A stretch of DNA of 32,948 nucleotides from JALZDI01 sp965653225. Its GTDB lineage: Bacteria; Actinomycetota; Actinomycetes; Propionibacteriales; Nocardioidaceae. Shown here in pieces: positions 14,930 to 23,728 of this stretch. Every line of letters starts with the position of its first letter. Positions within the stretch are counted from its first letter, which is position 1. The DNA is taken from positions 1-32,948 of the forward strand of contig CBFGZI010000031.1 of the NCBI GenBank assembly GCA_965653225.1, in the 5' to 3' direction. Made by a program: the position numbers and the translations under genes. The notes under the pieces were generated by a model that worked only from the letters and a program-made list of their open reading frames with translations, was not told the DNA's origin and searched no databases.

Positions 14930-17431
14930 ATGGACAGTGGCCTGCGGCGCGCGCTGCGACGTGCCCGCGACAGCGTCACCCTCAACCACGACGAGGCGGT
15001 CACGCTGCTCGGCGCGCGGGGTGAGGCGCTGGACGACCTGCTCGACAGTGCCGGCCGGGTACGTGACGCCGGCCTGCTGGCGGCCGGGCGACCCGGCGTG
15101 GTCACGTACTCGCGCAAGGTGTTCATCCCGCTGACCCGGCTCTGTCGCGACCGCTGCCACTACTGCACGTTCGCGACCGTGCCCGGCCGCGTCGAGGCGC
15201 CGTTCCTCGAACGCGACGAGGTGCTCGCGATCGCCCGCGAAGGCGCCGCGATGGGCTGCAAGGAGGCACTCTTCACCCTCGGCGACCGGCCCGAGGACCG
15301 CTGGGAGGTGGCGCGGACCTGGCTGGCCGAGCGCGGCTACGACTCCACCCTCGACTATGTGCGTGCATGCGCGATCGCGGTGCTGGAGGAGACGGGACTG
15401 CTGCCGCACCTCAACCCCGGGGTGATGAGCTGGAGCGAGCTGCAGCGGCTGAAGCCGGTGGCCCCGTCGATGGGCATGATGCTCGAGACCACCTCGCACC
15501 GGCTCTGGGCCGAACCCGGTAACGCGCACTTCGGCTCGCCGGACAAGGAGCCCGCGCTGCGCCTGCGGGTGCTCGAGGACGCCGGACGCTCCAACGTCCC
15601 GTTCACCACCGGCCTGCTCATCGGCATCGGTGAGTACGCCGAGGAGCGCGTCGACGCGCTGTTCGAGCTGCGCCGGATCGCGCGCGAGCACCGCGGCATC
15701 CAGGAGGTGATCATCCAGAACTTCCGCGCCAAGCCCGACACCGCGATGCGCGGCATGCCGGACGCGGAGCTGGACGACCTCGCCGCGACCATCGCGGTCG
15801 CACGCCTGGTGCTCGGCCCTGCCATGCGGATCCAGGCACCGCCCAACCTGGTCGACGAGGAGTACGCCCTGCTGCTGCGGGCCGGCATCGACGACTGGGG
15901 CGGTGTCTCACCGCTGACGCCCGACCACGTCAACCCCGAGCGGCCCTGGCCGCAGATCGACGACCTGGCCGGCCGCACCGCCGAGCTCGGCTTCGAGCTG
16001 CGCGAGCGGCTGACGATCTACCCGCCGTACCTGTCCGGTCCCTGGCTCGACCCGAGGCTGCGCCCGCACGTCGACGCGCTTGCCGCCCCGGGCGGGCTGG
16101 CCGACCCCGACGCGAAGGTCGAGGGGCGCCCGTGGCAGGACCCCGAGGACGCGCTGTCCGGCTCCGGCCGGGTCGACCTGCACGTCGGCATCGACACCGA
16201 CGGCCGCACCAGCGACCGCCGCGACGACTTCGACAGCGTCTACGGCGACTGGACCGAGCTGGGACGCCGGGTCGCTTCTCGTCACGATGACGTCATTGAG
16301 GGCGACGTGCGTACCGCGTTGCGGCACGCTGCGGCCGACCCGTCGTCGCTGACCGACGAGGACGCCTACGCGCTGCTCACCTGCGAGGGTGCGGCACTCG
16401 ACGAGCTGTGCCGGCTGGCCGACGACGTACGCCGCGACACCGTCGGCGACACCGTCACCTACGTCGTCAACCGCAACATCAACTTCACCAACATCTGCTA
16501 CACCGGCTGCCGCTTCTGCGCGTTCGCGCAGCGCGCCAGCGACGCCGACGCGTACTCCCTGTCCCTTCAGCAGATCGGCGACCGCGCGGCCGAGGCCTGG
16601 GAGCTCGGCGCCACCGAGGTGTGCATGCAGGGCGGCATCGACCCGGCACTGGGCGCGACGGCCTACTTCGACATCGTCGCCGAGGTGAAGCGCCGCGTGC
16701 CGCAGATGCACGTGCACGCGTTCAGCCCGATGGAGGTCGTCAACGGCGCCAACCGTGCGGGCATGTCGATCCGCGCGTGGCTGCAGGCGGCCAAGGACGC
16801 CGGGCTGGACACCATCCCGGGCACCGCGGCGGAGATCCTCGACGACGACGTGCGCTGGGTGCTCACCAAGGGCAAGCTGCCCGCGTCGGCCTGGATCGAG
16901 GTCGTCACCACCGCGCACTCGCTGGGCATCCGCTCGTCGTCGACGATGATGTACGGCCACGTCGACCATCCCGGCCACTGGGTCGCGCACCTGCGCACGC
17001 TGGCGCGCATCCAGGCCGAGACCGGGGGCTTCACCGAGTTCGTGCCGCTGCCGTTCGTGCACACGAACGCGCCCATCTACCTCGCCGGCATCGCCCGGCC
17101 GGGACCGACCGCGGCGCAGAACCGCGCCGTGCACGCGGTCGCCCGGCTGATGCTGCACGGCCTGGTCGACCACGTGCAGTGCTCGTGGGTCAAGCTCGGC
17201 GACACGGGTGTGCAGCAGCTCCTGCAGGGGGGCTGCGACGACCTCGGCGGCACGCTGATGGAGGAGACGATCAGCCGGATGGCCGGCTCCGAGCACGGGT
17301 CGGCCAAGACGGTGGCCGAGCTGGAGGCGCTGGCCGCCGCGATCGGCCGCCCGGTGCGACAGCGCAGCACCACGTACGAACCGGTGGCGACCGGTCGCGC
17401 CGCGACGCCGGACCGGATGGGCGTCGGCTGA
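14930..17431 (+). CDS. fbiC: FO synthase (CofG-CofH fusion)
   Basis: Predicted 833-aa bifunctional radical SAM enzyme making 7,8-didemethyl-8-hydroxy-5-deazariboflavin, the chromophore of coenzyme F420, from tyrosine and a flavin precursor. Two radical SAM clusters are visible. CRDRCHYC in the N-terminal CofG-like half has C72, C76 and C79. CYTGCRFC in the C-terminal CofH-like half has C523, C527 and C530. Length and fused order match actinobacterial FbiC. The ATG at 14930 is fixed by AAGGAG; a GTG two codons earlier lies too close to it. Two DUF202 genes follow with 3-nt gaps, probably one operon. Presence of FbiC implies an F420-using host. Confidence 0.97.
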   Translation: MDSGLRRALRRARDSVTLNHDEAVTLLGARGEALDDLLDSAGRVRDAGLLAAGRPGVVTYSRKVFIPLTRLCRDRCHYCTFATVPGRVEAPFLERDEVLAIAREGAAMGCKEALFTLGDRPEDRWEVARTWLAERGYDSTLDYVRACAIAVLEETGLLPHLNPGVMSWSELQRLKPVAPSMGMMLETTSHRLWAEPGNAHFGSPDKEPALRLRVLEDAGRSNVPFTTGLLIGIGEYAEERVDALFELRRIAREHRGIQEVIIQNFRAKPDTAMRGMPDAELDDLAATIAVARLVLGPAMRIQAPPNLVDEEYALLLRAGIDDWGGVSPLTPDHVNPERPWPQIDDLAGRTAELGFELRERLTIYPPYLSGPWLDPRLRPHVDALAAPGGLADPDAKVEGRPWQDPEDALSGSGRVDLHVGIDTDGRTSDRRDDFDSVYGDWTELGRRVASRHDDVIEGDVRTALRHAAADPSSLTDEDAYALLTCEGAALDELCRLADDVRRDTVGDTVTYVVNRNINFTNICYTGCRFCAFAQRASDADAYSLSLQQIGDRAAEAWELGATEVCMQGGIDPALGATAYFDIVAEVKRRVPQMHVHAFSPMEVVNGANRAGMSIRAWLQAAKDAGLDTIPGTAAEILDDDVRWVLTKGKLPASAWIEVVTTAHSLGIRSSSTMMYGHVDHPGHWVAHLRTLARIQAETGGFTEFVPLPFVHTNAPIYLAGIARPGPTAAQNRAVHAVARLMLHGLVDHVQCSWVKLGDTGVQQLLQGGCDDLGGTLMEETISRMAGSEHGSAKTVAELEALAAAIGRPVRQRSTTYEPVATGRAATPDRMGVG

Positions 17432-17434
17432 GCG

Positions 17435-17818
17435 GTGTCTGAGCAGCAGTCGCCGACGGGCAGTGCGCGACGCTGGCCCGGGTGGGTCTACGCGACGGGC
17501 AGCGAGCCCGACGCGCGGTTCAGCTTCGCCAACGAGCGCACGTTCCTCGCCTGGGTCCGCACCGCGCTTGCGTTGCTGGCTGCCGGCGTCGCGCTGGACG
17601 CCGTGCCCCTGCCGATCCCCAGCGGGTTGCAGACGCTGCTCGCGGCCGCGTTCGTCCTGCTCGGGCTCACCTGCGCGGTCGCGTCCTGGGTGCGGTGGGC
17701 ACGTGCCGAACGCGCGATGCGCCGAGGCGAGCCGCTGCCGTCGGTCGGGTTCGGCGCCGTGCTCGCGGCGCTCGTCGTGCTGGCCGGCATCGGCCTGCTC
17801 GTGGCCGGCCTGGGCTGA
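17435..17818 (+). CDS. DUF202/YidH-like membrane protein
   Basis: Predicted 127-aa inner-membrane protein with three hydrophobic segments. The DUF202 signature FANERTFLAWVRTALALLAA lies near residues 30-50. The GTG is 3 nt after the fbiC stop. The family has no well-established function. Pairing with a second DUF202 gene is common and may mean a hetero-oligomer. Confidence 0.85.
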   Translation: MSEQQSPTGSARRWPGWVYATGSEPDARFSFANERTFLAWVRTALALLAAGVALDAVPLPIPSGLQTLLAAAFVLLGLTCAVASWVRWARAERAMRRGEPLPSVGFGAVLAALVVLAGIGLLVAGLG

Positions 17819-17821
17819 GCC

Positions 17822-18157
17822 GTGCCCGCCCGGCACAACGTTCCCGACCCCGAACCGGGTGTCTACAACGAACGCACCGCGCTGGCCTGGCAGCGCACGG
17901 CGCTGTCGCTGCTCGCGGGGTCGGCCGTTGTCGCCCGGCTCGCGTTCGACGACCTCGGGCTGCTCGCCGTGGTCGGGTTCCTGGTCTCGCTGCCTCTGGT
18001 CGCCTGGGTGATGTGGGAGAGCCAGGGCCGCTACCACCACAGCGCCGGCGTGAGGATGCGGTCCCGGCCGCGCGGGGGGCGGGCCCCGACGGCACTGGCC
18101 ACCGTGGCCGTCGTGGTCGCCCTCACCGAGCTCGCCTCGATACTCGCGGCACGCTGA
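17822..18157 (+). CDS. Second DUF202 membrane protein
   Basis: Predicted 111-aa membrane protein with the shorter DUF202 signature YNERTALAWQRTALSLLAG at about residues 15-33 and three hydrophobic segments. A basic loop (RMRSRPRGGRAP) separates segments two and three. It starts 3 nt after the first DUF202 gene and closes the fbiC operon. Function unknown. Confidence 0.85.
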   Translation: MPARHNVPDPEPGVYNERTALAWQRTALSLLAGSAVVARLAFDDLGLLAVVGFLVSLPLVAWVMWESQGRYHHSAGVRMRSRPRGGRAPTALATVAVVVALTELASILAAR

Positions 18158-18212
18158 CGACGGTCGCACCCGGAAACGTGAGGCGAGGGGCTCGCATGGC
18201 ATCGTTCGGAAC

Positions 18213-19262
18213 ATGATGCGAGCGCTCACGATCGTCCCCGAGTCCGCGGGCTCGCTGTCTGTGCAGGACGTGCCGACGCCCGAGCCGGCCGCCGGGGAGC
18301 TGATGGTCGACGGGCTCGCAGTCGGGGTCTGCGGAACCGACCGGGAGATCTCGAAGGGTGAGTACGGCACCGCACCGCCCGGTGACGAGCGCCTGGTGCT
18401 GGGCCACGAGTCGCTCGGCCGGGTGCGGACGGCGCCGTCGGGCAGCGGTTTCTCCGAGGGCGACCTCGTCGTCGGCGTCGTCCGCCGTCCCGACCCGGTG
18501 CCCTGCGCGGCTTGTGCGCACGGCGAGTTCGACATGTGCCGCAACGGGAAGTACGCCGAGCGCGGTATCAACGGCCTGCACGGCTACGCCAGCGCGCAGT
18601 GGACCGTGCACCCCGACTACGCGGTCAAGGTGAACCCCGACCTCGGTGAGCTCGGCGTACTGCTCGAGCCGACGTCGGTGGTCGCCAAGGCGTGGGAGCA
18701 GATGCTGCGCATCGGCGAACGTGCGTACTTCGAGCCGCACAAGGTGCTGGTGACCGGAGCCGGGCCGATCGGGCTGCTCGCCGCGCTGCTGGGCCGGCAG
18801 CACGGCCTGGACGTGCATGTGCTGGACCAGGTCGCCACGGGGGCGAAGCCCGACATGGTCCGCGATCTCGGCGGCACCTACCACAGCGACCTCGACGAGG
18901 TGTTCGACAAGGTCGAGCCCGACCTCGTGATCGAGGCGACGGGTGCGTCCCCGGTGGTGCTGAAGGCTGTGAGCCACACCACCAACTACGGCATCGTCTG
19001 CCTCACTGGAGTCTCCTCCGGCGGCCGTCGCATCGAGGTCGACGCGGGTTCGGTCAACCGCGACCTCGTGCTGGAGAACGCCACCGTCTTCGGCACGGTC
19101 AGCGCCAACCAGCGGCACTACCGCCAGGCCACCGAGGCTCTCGACGGCGCGGACCGTGAGTGGCTGTCGCGGCTGGTCACCCGGCGGGTGCCGCTGGAGC
19201 GGTACGACGAGGCGTTCAGGCCCCAGGAGGACGACGTGAAGGTCGTCATCACCCTGTCGTAG
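18213..19262 (+). CDS. Archaeal-type glucose dehydrogenase-like MDR oxidoreductase
   Basis: Predicted zinc-dependent NAD(P) oxidoreductase of 349 aa. The catalytic zinc ligands are C40 (VCGTDREI) and H65-E66 (LVLGHESLG). The cofactor fold is VLVTGAGPIGLLAALLGR. CGTDREI and LGHE-x-xG strongly recall the glucose 1-dehydrogenases of Sulfolobus and Thermoplasma, which oxidise aldoses to aldonolactones. The structural-zinc lobe shows only three cysteines (PCAACAHGEFDMC) instead of four. Tandem ATGs occur at 18213 and 18216. It stands alone, with a 55-bp upstream gap. Glucose as substrate is inferred from family resemblance. Confidence 0.82.
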   Translation: MMRALTIVPESAGSLSVQDVPTPEPAAGELMVDGLAVGVCGTDREISKGEYGTAPPGDERLVLGHESLGRVRTAPSGSGFSEGDLVVGVVRRPDPVPCAACAHGEFDMCRNGKYAERGINGLHGYASAQWTVHPDYAVKVNPDLGELGVLLEPTSVVAKAWEQMLRIGERAYFEPHKVLVTGAGPIGLLAALLGRQHGLDVHVLDQVATGAKPDMVRDLGGTYHSDLDEVFDKVEPDLVIEATGASPVVLKAVSHTTNYGIVCLTGVSSGGRRIEVDAGSVNRDLVLENATVFGTVSANQRHYRQATEALDGADREWLSRLVTRRVPLERYDEAFRPQEDDVKVVITLS

Positions 19263-19321
19263 CCCGCGTCCGACGCGGTGGCGGTGACGAGGATCGCGGT
19301 GACTGCGCCGCGGCGTACCTC

Positions 19322-19327
19322 TAGGGT
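19322..19327 (+). promoter_or_regulatory. -10 box of leaderless acyltransferase gene
   Basis: TAGGGT is followed by 7 nt and the GTG at 19335. It argues against a start at 19278. Confidence 0.55.
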
Positions 19328-19334
19328 TTCGGAC

Positions 19335-20102
19335 GTGGAACTCGTGTACCCGCCGGTGATCGGTGCCGCCCGGCTGATGTTTCGTGCGCTCGACCTGCAG
19401 ATCACGGTCACCGGCGCCGAGAACGTGCCCAGCACCGGCGGCGCCGTGCTGGCCAGCAACCACGTCAGCTACCTCGACTTCATCTTCTGCGGCCTCGCCG
19501 GCGTCGAGCGCAAGCGGCTGACGCGGTTCATGGCCAAGCAGGAGGTGTTCGCCAACCCGGTCGCCGGGCCGCTGATGCGCGGCATGCACCACATCCCCGT
19601 GGACCGTGCCGCCGGCGCGGCGTCCTTCAAGGCAGCAGGCGGCGCGCTGCGTGCCGGCGAGGTCGTGGGTGTGTTCCCCGAGGCAACCATCAGCCGCTCG
19701 TTCACGGTGAAGGAGATCAAGTCCGGCGCCGTGCGGCTCGCGCAGGGGACCGGCGTGCCTCTCGTCCCGGTCGCGCTGTGGGGCGGGCAGCGGCTGTTCA
19801 CCAAGGACCTGCCCCGCGACTTCCGCACCCGCGGACGCGCCCTCACGATCATGGTCGGCGAGCCGATGGCCGCGCCGCCGGGCGACGACCCGGCCGGGCT
19901 GACCACGGCCCTGCGCGAGCGGATGCAGGAGCTACTCGACCACGCGCAGAAGGTGCACCCGGACCAGCCCGCCCCGGGCGAGGACGCGCCCTGGCACCCC
20001 GCGCACCTCGGCGGTACGGCCCCCACACCGGAACGGGCCCGCGAGCTCGACGCCGCCGAGAAGGCCGCGCGGGCCGCGAAGCGCGCCCGCCGCACCGGCT
20101 GA
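19335..20102 (+). CDS. PlsC-type 1-acylglycerol-3-phosphate acyltransferase-like protein
   Basis: Predicted membrane-associated acyltransferase of 255 aa, probably acylating a glycerophosphate-type acceptor in phospholipid synthesis. The catalytic NHxxxxD motif is SNHVSYLDFI. The acceptor-binding region is VVGVFPEATISRSF, followed by PLVPVALWGGQRLF. The C-terminal 60 residues are charged (ELDAAEKAARAAKRARR) and may form an amphipathic tail. The GTG start is chosen for its leaderless -10 box. Substrate is not determinable here. Confidence 0.88.
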   Translation: MELVYPPVIGAARLMFRALDLQITVTGAENVPSTGGAVLASNHVSYLDFIFCGLAGVERKRLTRFMAKQEVFANPVAGPLMRGMHHIPVDRAAGAASFKAAGGALRAGEVVGVFPEATISRSFTVKEIKSGAVRLAQGTGVPLVPVALWGGQRLFTKDLPRDFRTRGRALTIMVGEPMAAPPGDDPAGLTTALRERMQELLDHAQKVHPDQPAPGEDAPWHPAHLGGTAPTPERARELDAAEKAARAAKRARRTG

Positions 20103-20170
20103 GACATGCGCTGACGTCCAGCGCCTGGCGAGCCGAGTGGCCGCTTGCGCACCTTCGCGACGCCGTCGGA

Positions 20171-20195
20171 GGTCACAAAGCGGCCTCTCAGGACG
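20171..20195. repeat. Diverged copy of the palindrome right arm
   Basis: GGTCACAAAGCGGCCTCTCA here resembles GGTCAGAAGGCGGCCTTTCG at 20448-20467, with further match into AGGAC. This suggests a duplicated, decaying element. Confidence 0.35.
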
Positions 20196-20279
20196 CGAAC
20201 CCACCGCACACCTCCGCATGTCTGTGGACAACCGCAGGCGCGAACCGCTTCGAAGCCGCAGTCTTGTGCGATGCCGCCG

Positions 20280-20428
20280 CGCGCCGCGGTCCCCGACGAC
20301 GACGTGATCGACGCGCCGGCGCTGCGGTTCGACTACGCGAGCGCGGCCATCCGCAAACACCCTCGGAGCTGGCCGACGACTGGCGTCCGTACTTCGACCC
20401 CCGACTACGCCGAAAGGCCGCCTCCTGA
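20280..20428 (+). pseudogene. Possible frameshifted gene remnant, family unknown
   Basis: One frame reads DDDVIDAPALRFDYASAAIR then KHP. Another frame continues ELADDWRPYFDPRLRRKAAS and stops at 20428. Joined by one frameshift they give a protein-like C-terminus. No start or family was recognised, and it may be coincidence. Confidence 0.2.
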
Positions 20429-20467
20429 CGTTCGCGTCGGTCGCGAAGGTCAGAAGGCGGCCTTTCG
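20411..20467. terminator. 57-bp near-perfect palindrome, likely bidirectional terminator
   Basis: Arms 20411-20429 and 20449-20467 are complementary at 18 of 19 positions (CGAAAGGCCGCC and GGCGGCCTTTCG at the ends). The inner TTCGCG and CGCGAA pair around a 5-nt loop. It lies between the convergent acyltransferase and cysN genes. The stem is longer than a usual terminator and has no T-tract. Confidence 0.6.
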
Positions 20468-20502
20468 AGGACTGCCGATTGGCGCCGAGATGGCGCTGGG
20501 CG

Positions 20503-21753
20503 TCAGCTGCCGGCGTTGATCATCCCGGCGCCGACGGTGACACCGGTGGCCTCGTCGATCAGCACGAACGAGCCGGTGCTCCGGTTCTTCTCGTACGGGT
20601 CGCACAGCAGCGGCACCGTGGTGCGCAGCTGCACGCGGGCGATCTCGTTCAGGCCGAGCTCCTCGGCGTCGAGGTCACGGTGCAGCGTGTTGACGTCGAG
20701 CCGGTACTGCAGGTTCTTGATCATCGCCCGGCCCGTGCGGGTCGTGTGCTTGATCGCGAGCTTCTGCCGCGGCCGCATCGGCTCCGGCGACATCCAGCAG
20801 ATCATCGCGTCGATGTCCTGGCTGGGCTTCGGAGCGTTCTGCGGCCGGCAGATCATGTCGCCGCGCGACACGTCGAGGTCGTCCTCGAGCCGGATCGTCA
20901 CCGACATCGGGGGGTACGCCTCGGCAAGGTCCTTGTCGAACAGGTCGATGGCCGAGATCTTCGACGTGAACCCGCTGGGCAGCACCAGCACCTCGTCGCC
21001 GGGCTTCATCACGCCGCCGGCGATCTGGCCCGCGTAGCCGCGGTAGTCGTGGAACTCGTCGGACTTCGGGCGCACGACGAACTGCACCGGGAACCGGGTG
21101 TCGATCATGTCGCGGTCGGAGGCGACGTGCACGTGCTCGAGGTGGTGCAGCAGGGACGTGCCCTCGTACCAGTCCATGTTCTTGGACCGGTCGACCACGT
21201 TGTCGCCCTTGAGTGCGGAGATCGGGACGATCGTGAGGTCGGGGATCGCCAGCTTGGTGGCGAAGGACTGGAACTCGGCCTGGATCTCCTCGAACCGCTC
21301 CCTCGAGTAGTCGACGAGGTCCATCTTGTTGACCGCGAGCACCAGGTGCGGCACGCGCAGCAGCGACAGGATCACCGCGTGCCGGCGCGACTGCTCGGTC
21401 AGGCCCTGACGTGCGTCGACCAGCACCAGGCCCAGGTCGGCCGTGGACGCACCCGTCACCATGTTGCGGGTGTACTGCACGTGGCCGGGGGTGTCGGCGA
21501 TGATGAACTTTCGCCGCGGGGTGGCGAAGTAGCGGTAGGCGACGTCGATCGTGATGCCCTGCTCACGCTCGGACCGGAGCCCGTCGGTGAGCAGCGCGAG
21601 GTCGGTGTAGTCGTAGCCGCGCGACTTCGACGTGCGCTCGACCGCGTCGAGCTGGTCCTCGAAGATCGACTTCGAGTCCAGCAGCAGCCGGCCGATGAGC
21701 GTGGACTTGCCGTCGTCGACGGAGCCCGCGGTCGCGAACCGAAGCAGATCCAT
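20503..21753 (-). CDS. cysN: Sulfate adenylyltransferase subunit 1 (GTPase)
   Basis: Predicted 416-aa GTPase subunit of ATP sulfurylase, which couples GTP hydrolysis to formation of adenylyl sulfate (APS). The G1 motif is GSVDDGKST. The G3 motif is ADTPGHVQYTRNM and the G4 motif NKMD. EF-Tu-like beta-barrel domains follow. Length fits a stand-alone CysN without fused CysC, and a separate CysC-type kinase is in the operon. The ATG shares one base with the cysD stop (TGATG), so translation is coupled. It is the last gene of the minus-strand sulfate-activation operon, ending near the large palindrome. Confidence 0.96.
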   Translation of the reverse strand: MDLLRFATAGSVDDGKSTLIGRLLLDSKSIFEDQLDAVERTSKSRGYDYTDLALLTDGLRSEREQGITIDVAYRYFATPRRKFIIADTPGHVQYTRNMVTGASTADLGLVLVDARQGLTEQSRRHAVILSLLRVPHLVLAVNKMDLVDYSRERFEEIQAEFQSFATKLAIPDLTIVPISALKGDNVVDRSKNMDWYEGTSLLHHLEHVHVASDRDMIDTRFPVQFVVRPKSDEFHDYRGYAGQIAGGVMKPGDEVLVLPSGFTSKISAIDLFDKDLAEAYPPMSVTIRLEDDLDVSRGDMICRPQNAPKPSQDIDAMICWMSPEPMRPRQKLAIKHTTRTGRAMIKNLQYRLDVNTLHRDLDAEELGLNEIARVQLRTTVPLLCDPYEKNRSTGSFVLIDEATGVTVGAGMINAGS

Positions 21754-22664
21754 CAGAAGTAACCCTCTCGCTTGCGGTCCTCCATCGCGGCCTCACTGAA
21801 GCGGTCGTCGCCACGGGTGGCGCCACGCTCGGTGATCCGTGACGCCGCGATCTCCTCGATGATCTCGTCGACGGTGGAGGCGTTGGACTCGACACAGCCG
21901 GTGAGCGTCATGTCGCCCACGGTGCGGAAGCGCACCGTGCGCTCCTCGACCTTCTCGCTGTCCTTGCGGTTGACGAACTCCGAGTCGCTGAGCAGCATCC
22001 CGTCGCGCTCGAAGACCGCCCGCTGGTGGGCGTAGTAGATCGCGGGGATCTCGATCTTCTCCTGGCCGATGTAGTGCCAGACGTCGAGCTCGGTCCAGTT
22101 CGACAGCGGGAACACCCGCATGTGCTCGCCCTCGCGGATCCTGCCGTTGTACAGCGACCACAGCTCCGGACGCTGCATCTTCGGGTCCCACTGGCCGAAC
22201 TCGTCGCGGTGGGAGTAGACGCGCTCCTTGGCGCGGGCCTTCTCCTCGTCGCGCCGGCCGCCACCGAACGCGGCGGTGAAGCCCTCCTCCTCGATCACGT
22301 GCAGCAGGGTGCCGATCTGCAGCCGGTTGCGGCTGGTCTTGCCGTCGTCGACGACGATGCGGTCCTTGATGGCCTGCTCGACGGAGGCGATGATCAGGCG
22401 CACGCCGAGGCGGTCGACCCAGTGGTCGCGGGTCTCGATCACCTCGGGGAAGTCGTAGCCGGTGTCGACCTGCAGCACCGGGAACGGGATCTTCGCCGGG
22501 TAGAAGGCCTTCTCGGCGAGGCGCATCATCACGATCGAGTCCTTGCCGCCGGAGAACATCAGCACCGGCTTCTCGAACTCCGCCGCGACCTCACGGAAGA
22601 TATGGATCGACTCCGCCTCCAGCTCGTCGAGCTGGCTCAGGCGGTAGTCAGCGTGTGTGCTCAT
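21753..22664 (-). CDS. cysD: Sulfate adenylyltransferase subunit 2
   Basis: Predicted 303-aa catalytic subunit of ATP sulfurylase, partner of CysN. The PP-loop for ATP is MFSGGKDSIVMMRLAEKAF near residues 37-55. Other family blocks are visible, including FGGGRRDEEKARAKER, FPLSNWTELDVW and the C-terminal RFSEAAMEDRKREGYF. The ATG at 22664 is preceded by GAGGAC. The product, APS, goes to the CysC-type kinase of the same operon for PAPS. Confidence 0.97.
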   Translation of the reverse strand: MSTHADYRLSQLDELEAESIHIFREVAAEFEKPVLMFSGGKDSIVMMRLAEKAFYPAKIPFPVLQVDTGYDFPEVIETRDHWVDRLGVRLIIASVEQAIKDRIVVDDGKTSRNRLQIGTLLHVIEEEGFTAAFGGGRRDEEKARAKERVYSHRDEFGQWDPKMQRPELWSLYNGRIREGEHMRVFPLSNWTELDVWHYIGQEKIEIPAIYYAHQRAVFERDGMLLSDSEFVNRKDSEKVEERTVRFRTVGDMTLTGCVESNASTVDEIIEEIAASRITERGATRGDDRFSEAAMEDRKREGYF

Positions 22665-22717
22665 GGCAGTGTCCTCATAAAAGGGCTTGGTCCTCCAGTC
22701 GGGAAGCAGCGGCCATC

Positions 22718-23710
22718 CTATCGATGCTCGGCGGTCGTGGACTCCTCGCGTTGGGTGCGTCCGTGACCCCGACCTTCGCCACCGGCGTTCCCCGGACCGC
22801 CGCTCAAAATGTCGAACGGGGGCAGACCGTGCATCCGTCGTACGGCGCCCCAGGCCAGCGGACCCAGGATCAGCAGGGCCGCGCCGATCAGCCCCACATA
22901 CTCGGGGGGAACCTCCAGCAACGTCAAACCGGTGAGCGTGAGGACGATCACGATGCCGCGCTTGACGTAGCCCTCGGCGACCCAGTGCGCCAGCCGCGAG
23001 CCCAGGTAGGTGCCGGGCATGCCGCCGATGATCAGCGGGACCAGCACCCCGAAGTCGACGCCGGTCACGATCCAGTGGCTGACCGCGGCGGCGAGCACCA
23101 GCGGCACCGCCTGGACCAGGTCGGTGCCGACCAGCCGGAGCGCACCGAGGGCGGGGTACAGCAGCAGCAGCGAGACCATGATCAGTGACCCGGAGCCGAC
23201 CGAGGTGATCCCGACGAGGAGCCCGCCGAAGGCACCGACCAGAAGCGTCGGAATCGGGCGTATCACGACCTTGTCGCCACGGCTGCGGCCCTTCACGCTG
23301 TCACGCAGCTGCAGGTACGAGCGGAGCGTGTACGTCGAGGCGGTGAGGAGCAGGGCTACCCCGATCGCCAGCTTGACGAAGTCCTCCTGCGCGGCCACCT
23401 CGCCGACGGCGGCGACGATGAAGGCGCCCGCGAACGCCGTCGGCACCGAGCCGATGATCAGCCACATCGCCAGCCTCAGGTTGGGCGACCCCTCGCGCCA
23501 GTGGGTCGCCGCGCCGACGCTCTTGTTCACCGAGGCCGCCACCAGGTCGTTGGCCACCGCCGCGGTGGGGTTGATGCCCATGAAGATGAGCGCGGGCGTC
23601 ATCAGCGCTCCGCCGCCCATACCGGTCAGGCCCACCACGATGCCGACCATGAACGACACGACGAGCACCTTCGTCGCGTCGATGGTCAGCAGCTCTGAAA
23701 AGAACTCCAC
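22718..23710 (-). CDS. TauE/SafE (TSUP) sulfite/sulfonate-type transporter
   Basis: Predicted membrane transporter of 330 aa with about eight hydrophobic segments. Two family-type glycine-rich motifs are present: VGIVVGLTGMGGGALMTPAL near the start and VGAFGGLLVGITSVGSGSLI in the second half, reflecting the internal repeat of this family. Members move sulfite, sulfonates or similar anions. In this operon import of sulfate or export of sulfite is the likely role. The GTG at 23710 has GAGAGGA 8 nt upstream. The last 40 residues are polar and cytoplasmic. Confidence 0.85.
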   Translation of the reverse strand: MEFFSELLTIDATKVLVVSFMVGIVVGLTGMGGGALMTPALIFMGINPTAAVANDLVAASVNKSVGAATHWREGSPNLRLAMWLIIGSVPTAFAGAFIVAAVGEVAAQEDFVKLAIGVALLLTASTYTLRSYLQLRDSVKGRSRGDKVVIRPIPTLLVGAFGGLLVGITSVGSGSLIMVSLLLLYPALGALRLVGTDLVQAVPLVLAAAVSHWIVTGVDFGVLVPLIIGGMPGTYLGSRLAHWVAEGYVKRGIVIVLTLTGLTLLEVPPEYVGLIGAALLILGPLAWGAVRRMHGLPPFDILSGGPGNAGGEGRGHGRTQREESTTAEHR

Positions 23711-23728
23711 CGGCGTTGTCCTCTCGGT

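Larger units (their letters stand above)
20103..20502. other. 400-bp gap between convergent genes: palindrome and possible decayed tail
   Basis: No intact gene was recognised. It contains the 57-bp palindrome at 20411-20467, a weaker look-alike of its right arm at 20171-20195, and a frameshifted stretch at about 20280-20428 that could be a gene remnant. The rest shows nothing I can name. Confidence 0.4.

Noticed and set aside
15908..18571. 887-aa minus-strand ORF opposite fbiC
   Set aside because: Shadow of fbiC and the DUF202 genes; no domain recognised.
20479..21762. Plus-strand ORF opposite cysN
   Set aside because: cysN on the minus strand has complete GTPase motifs; this is its shadow.
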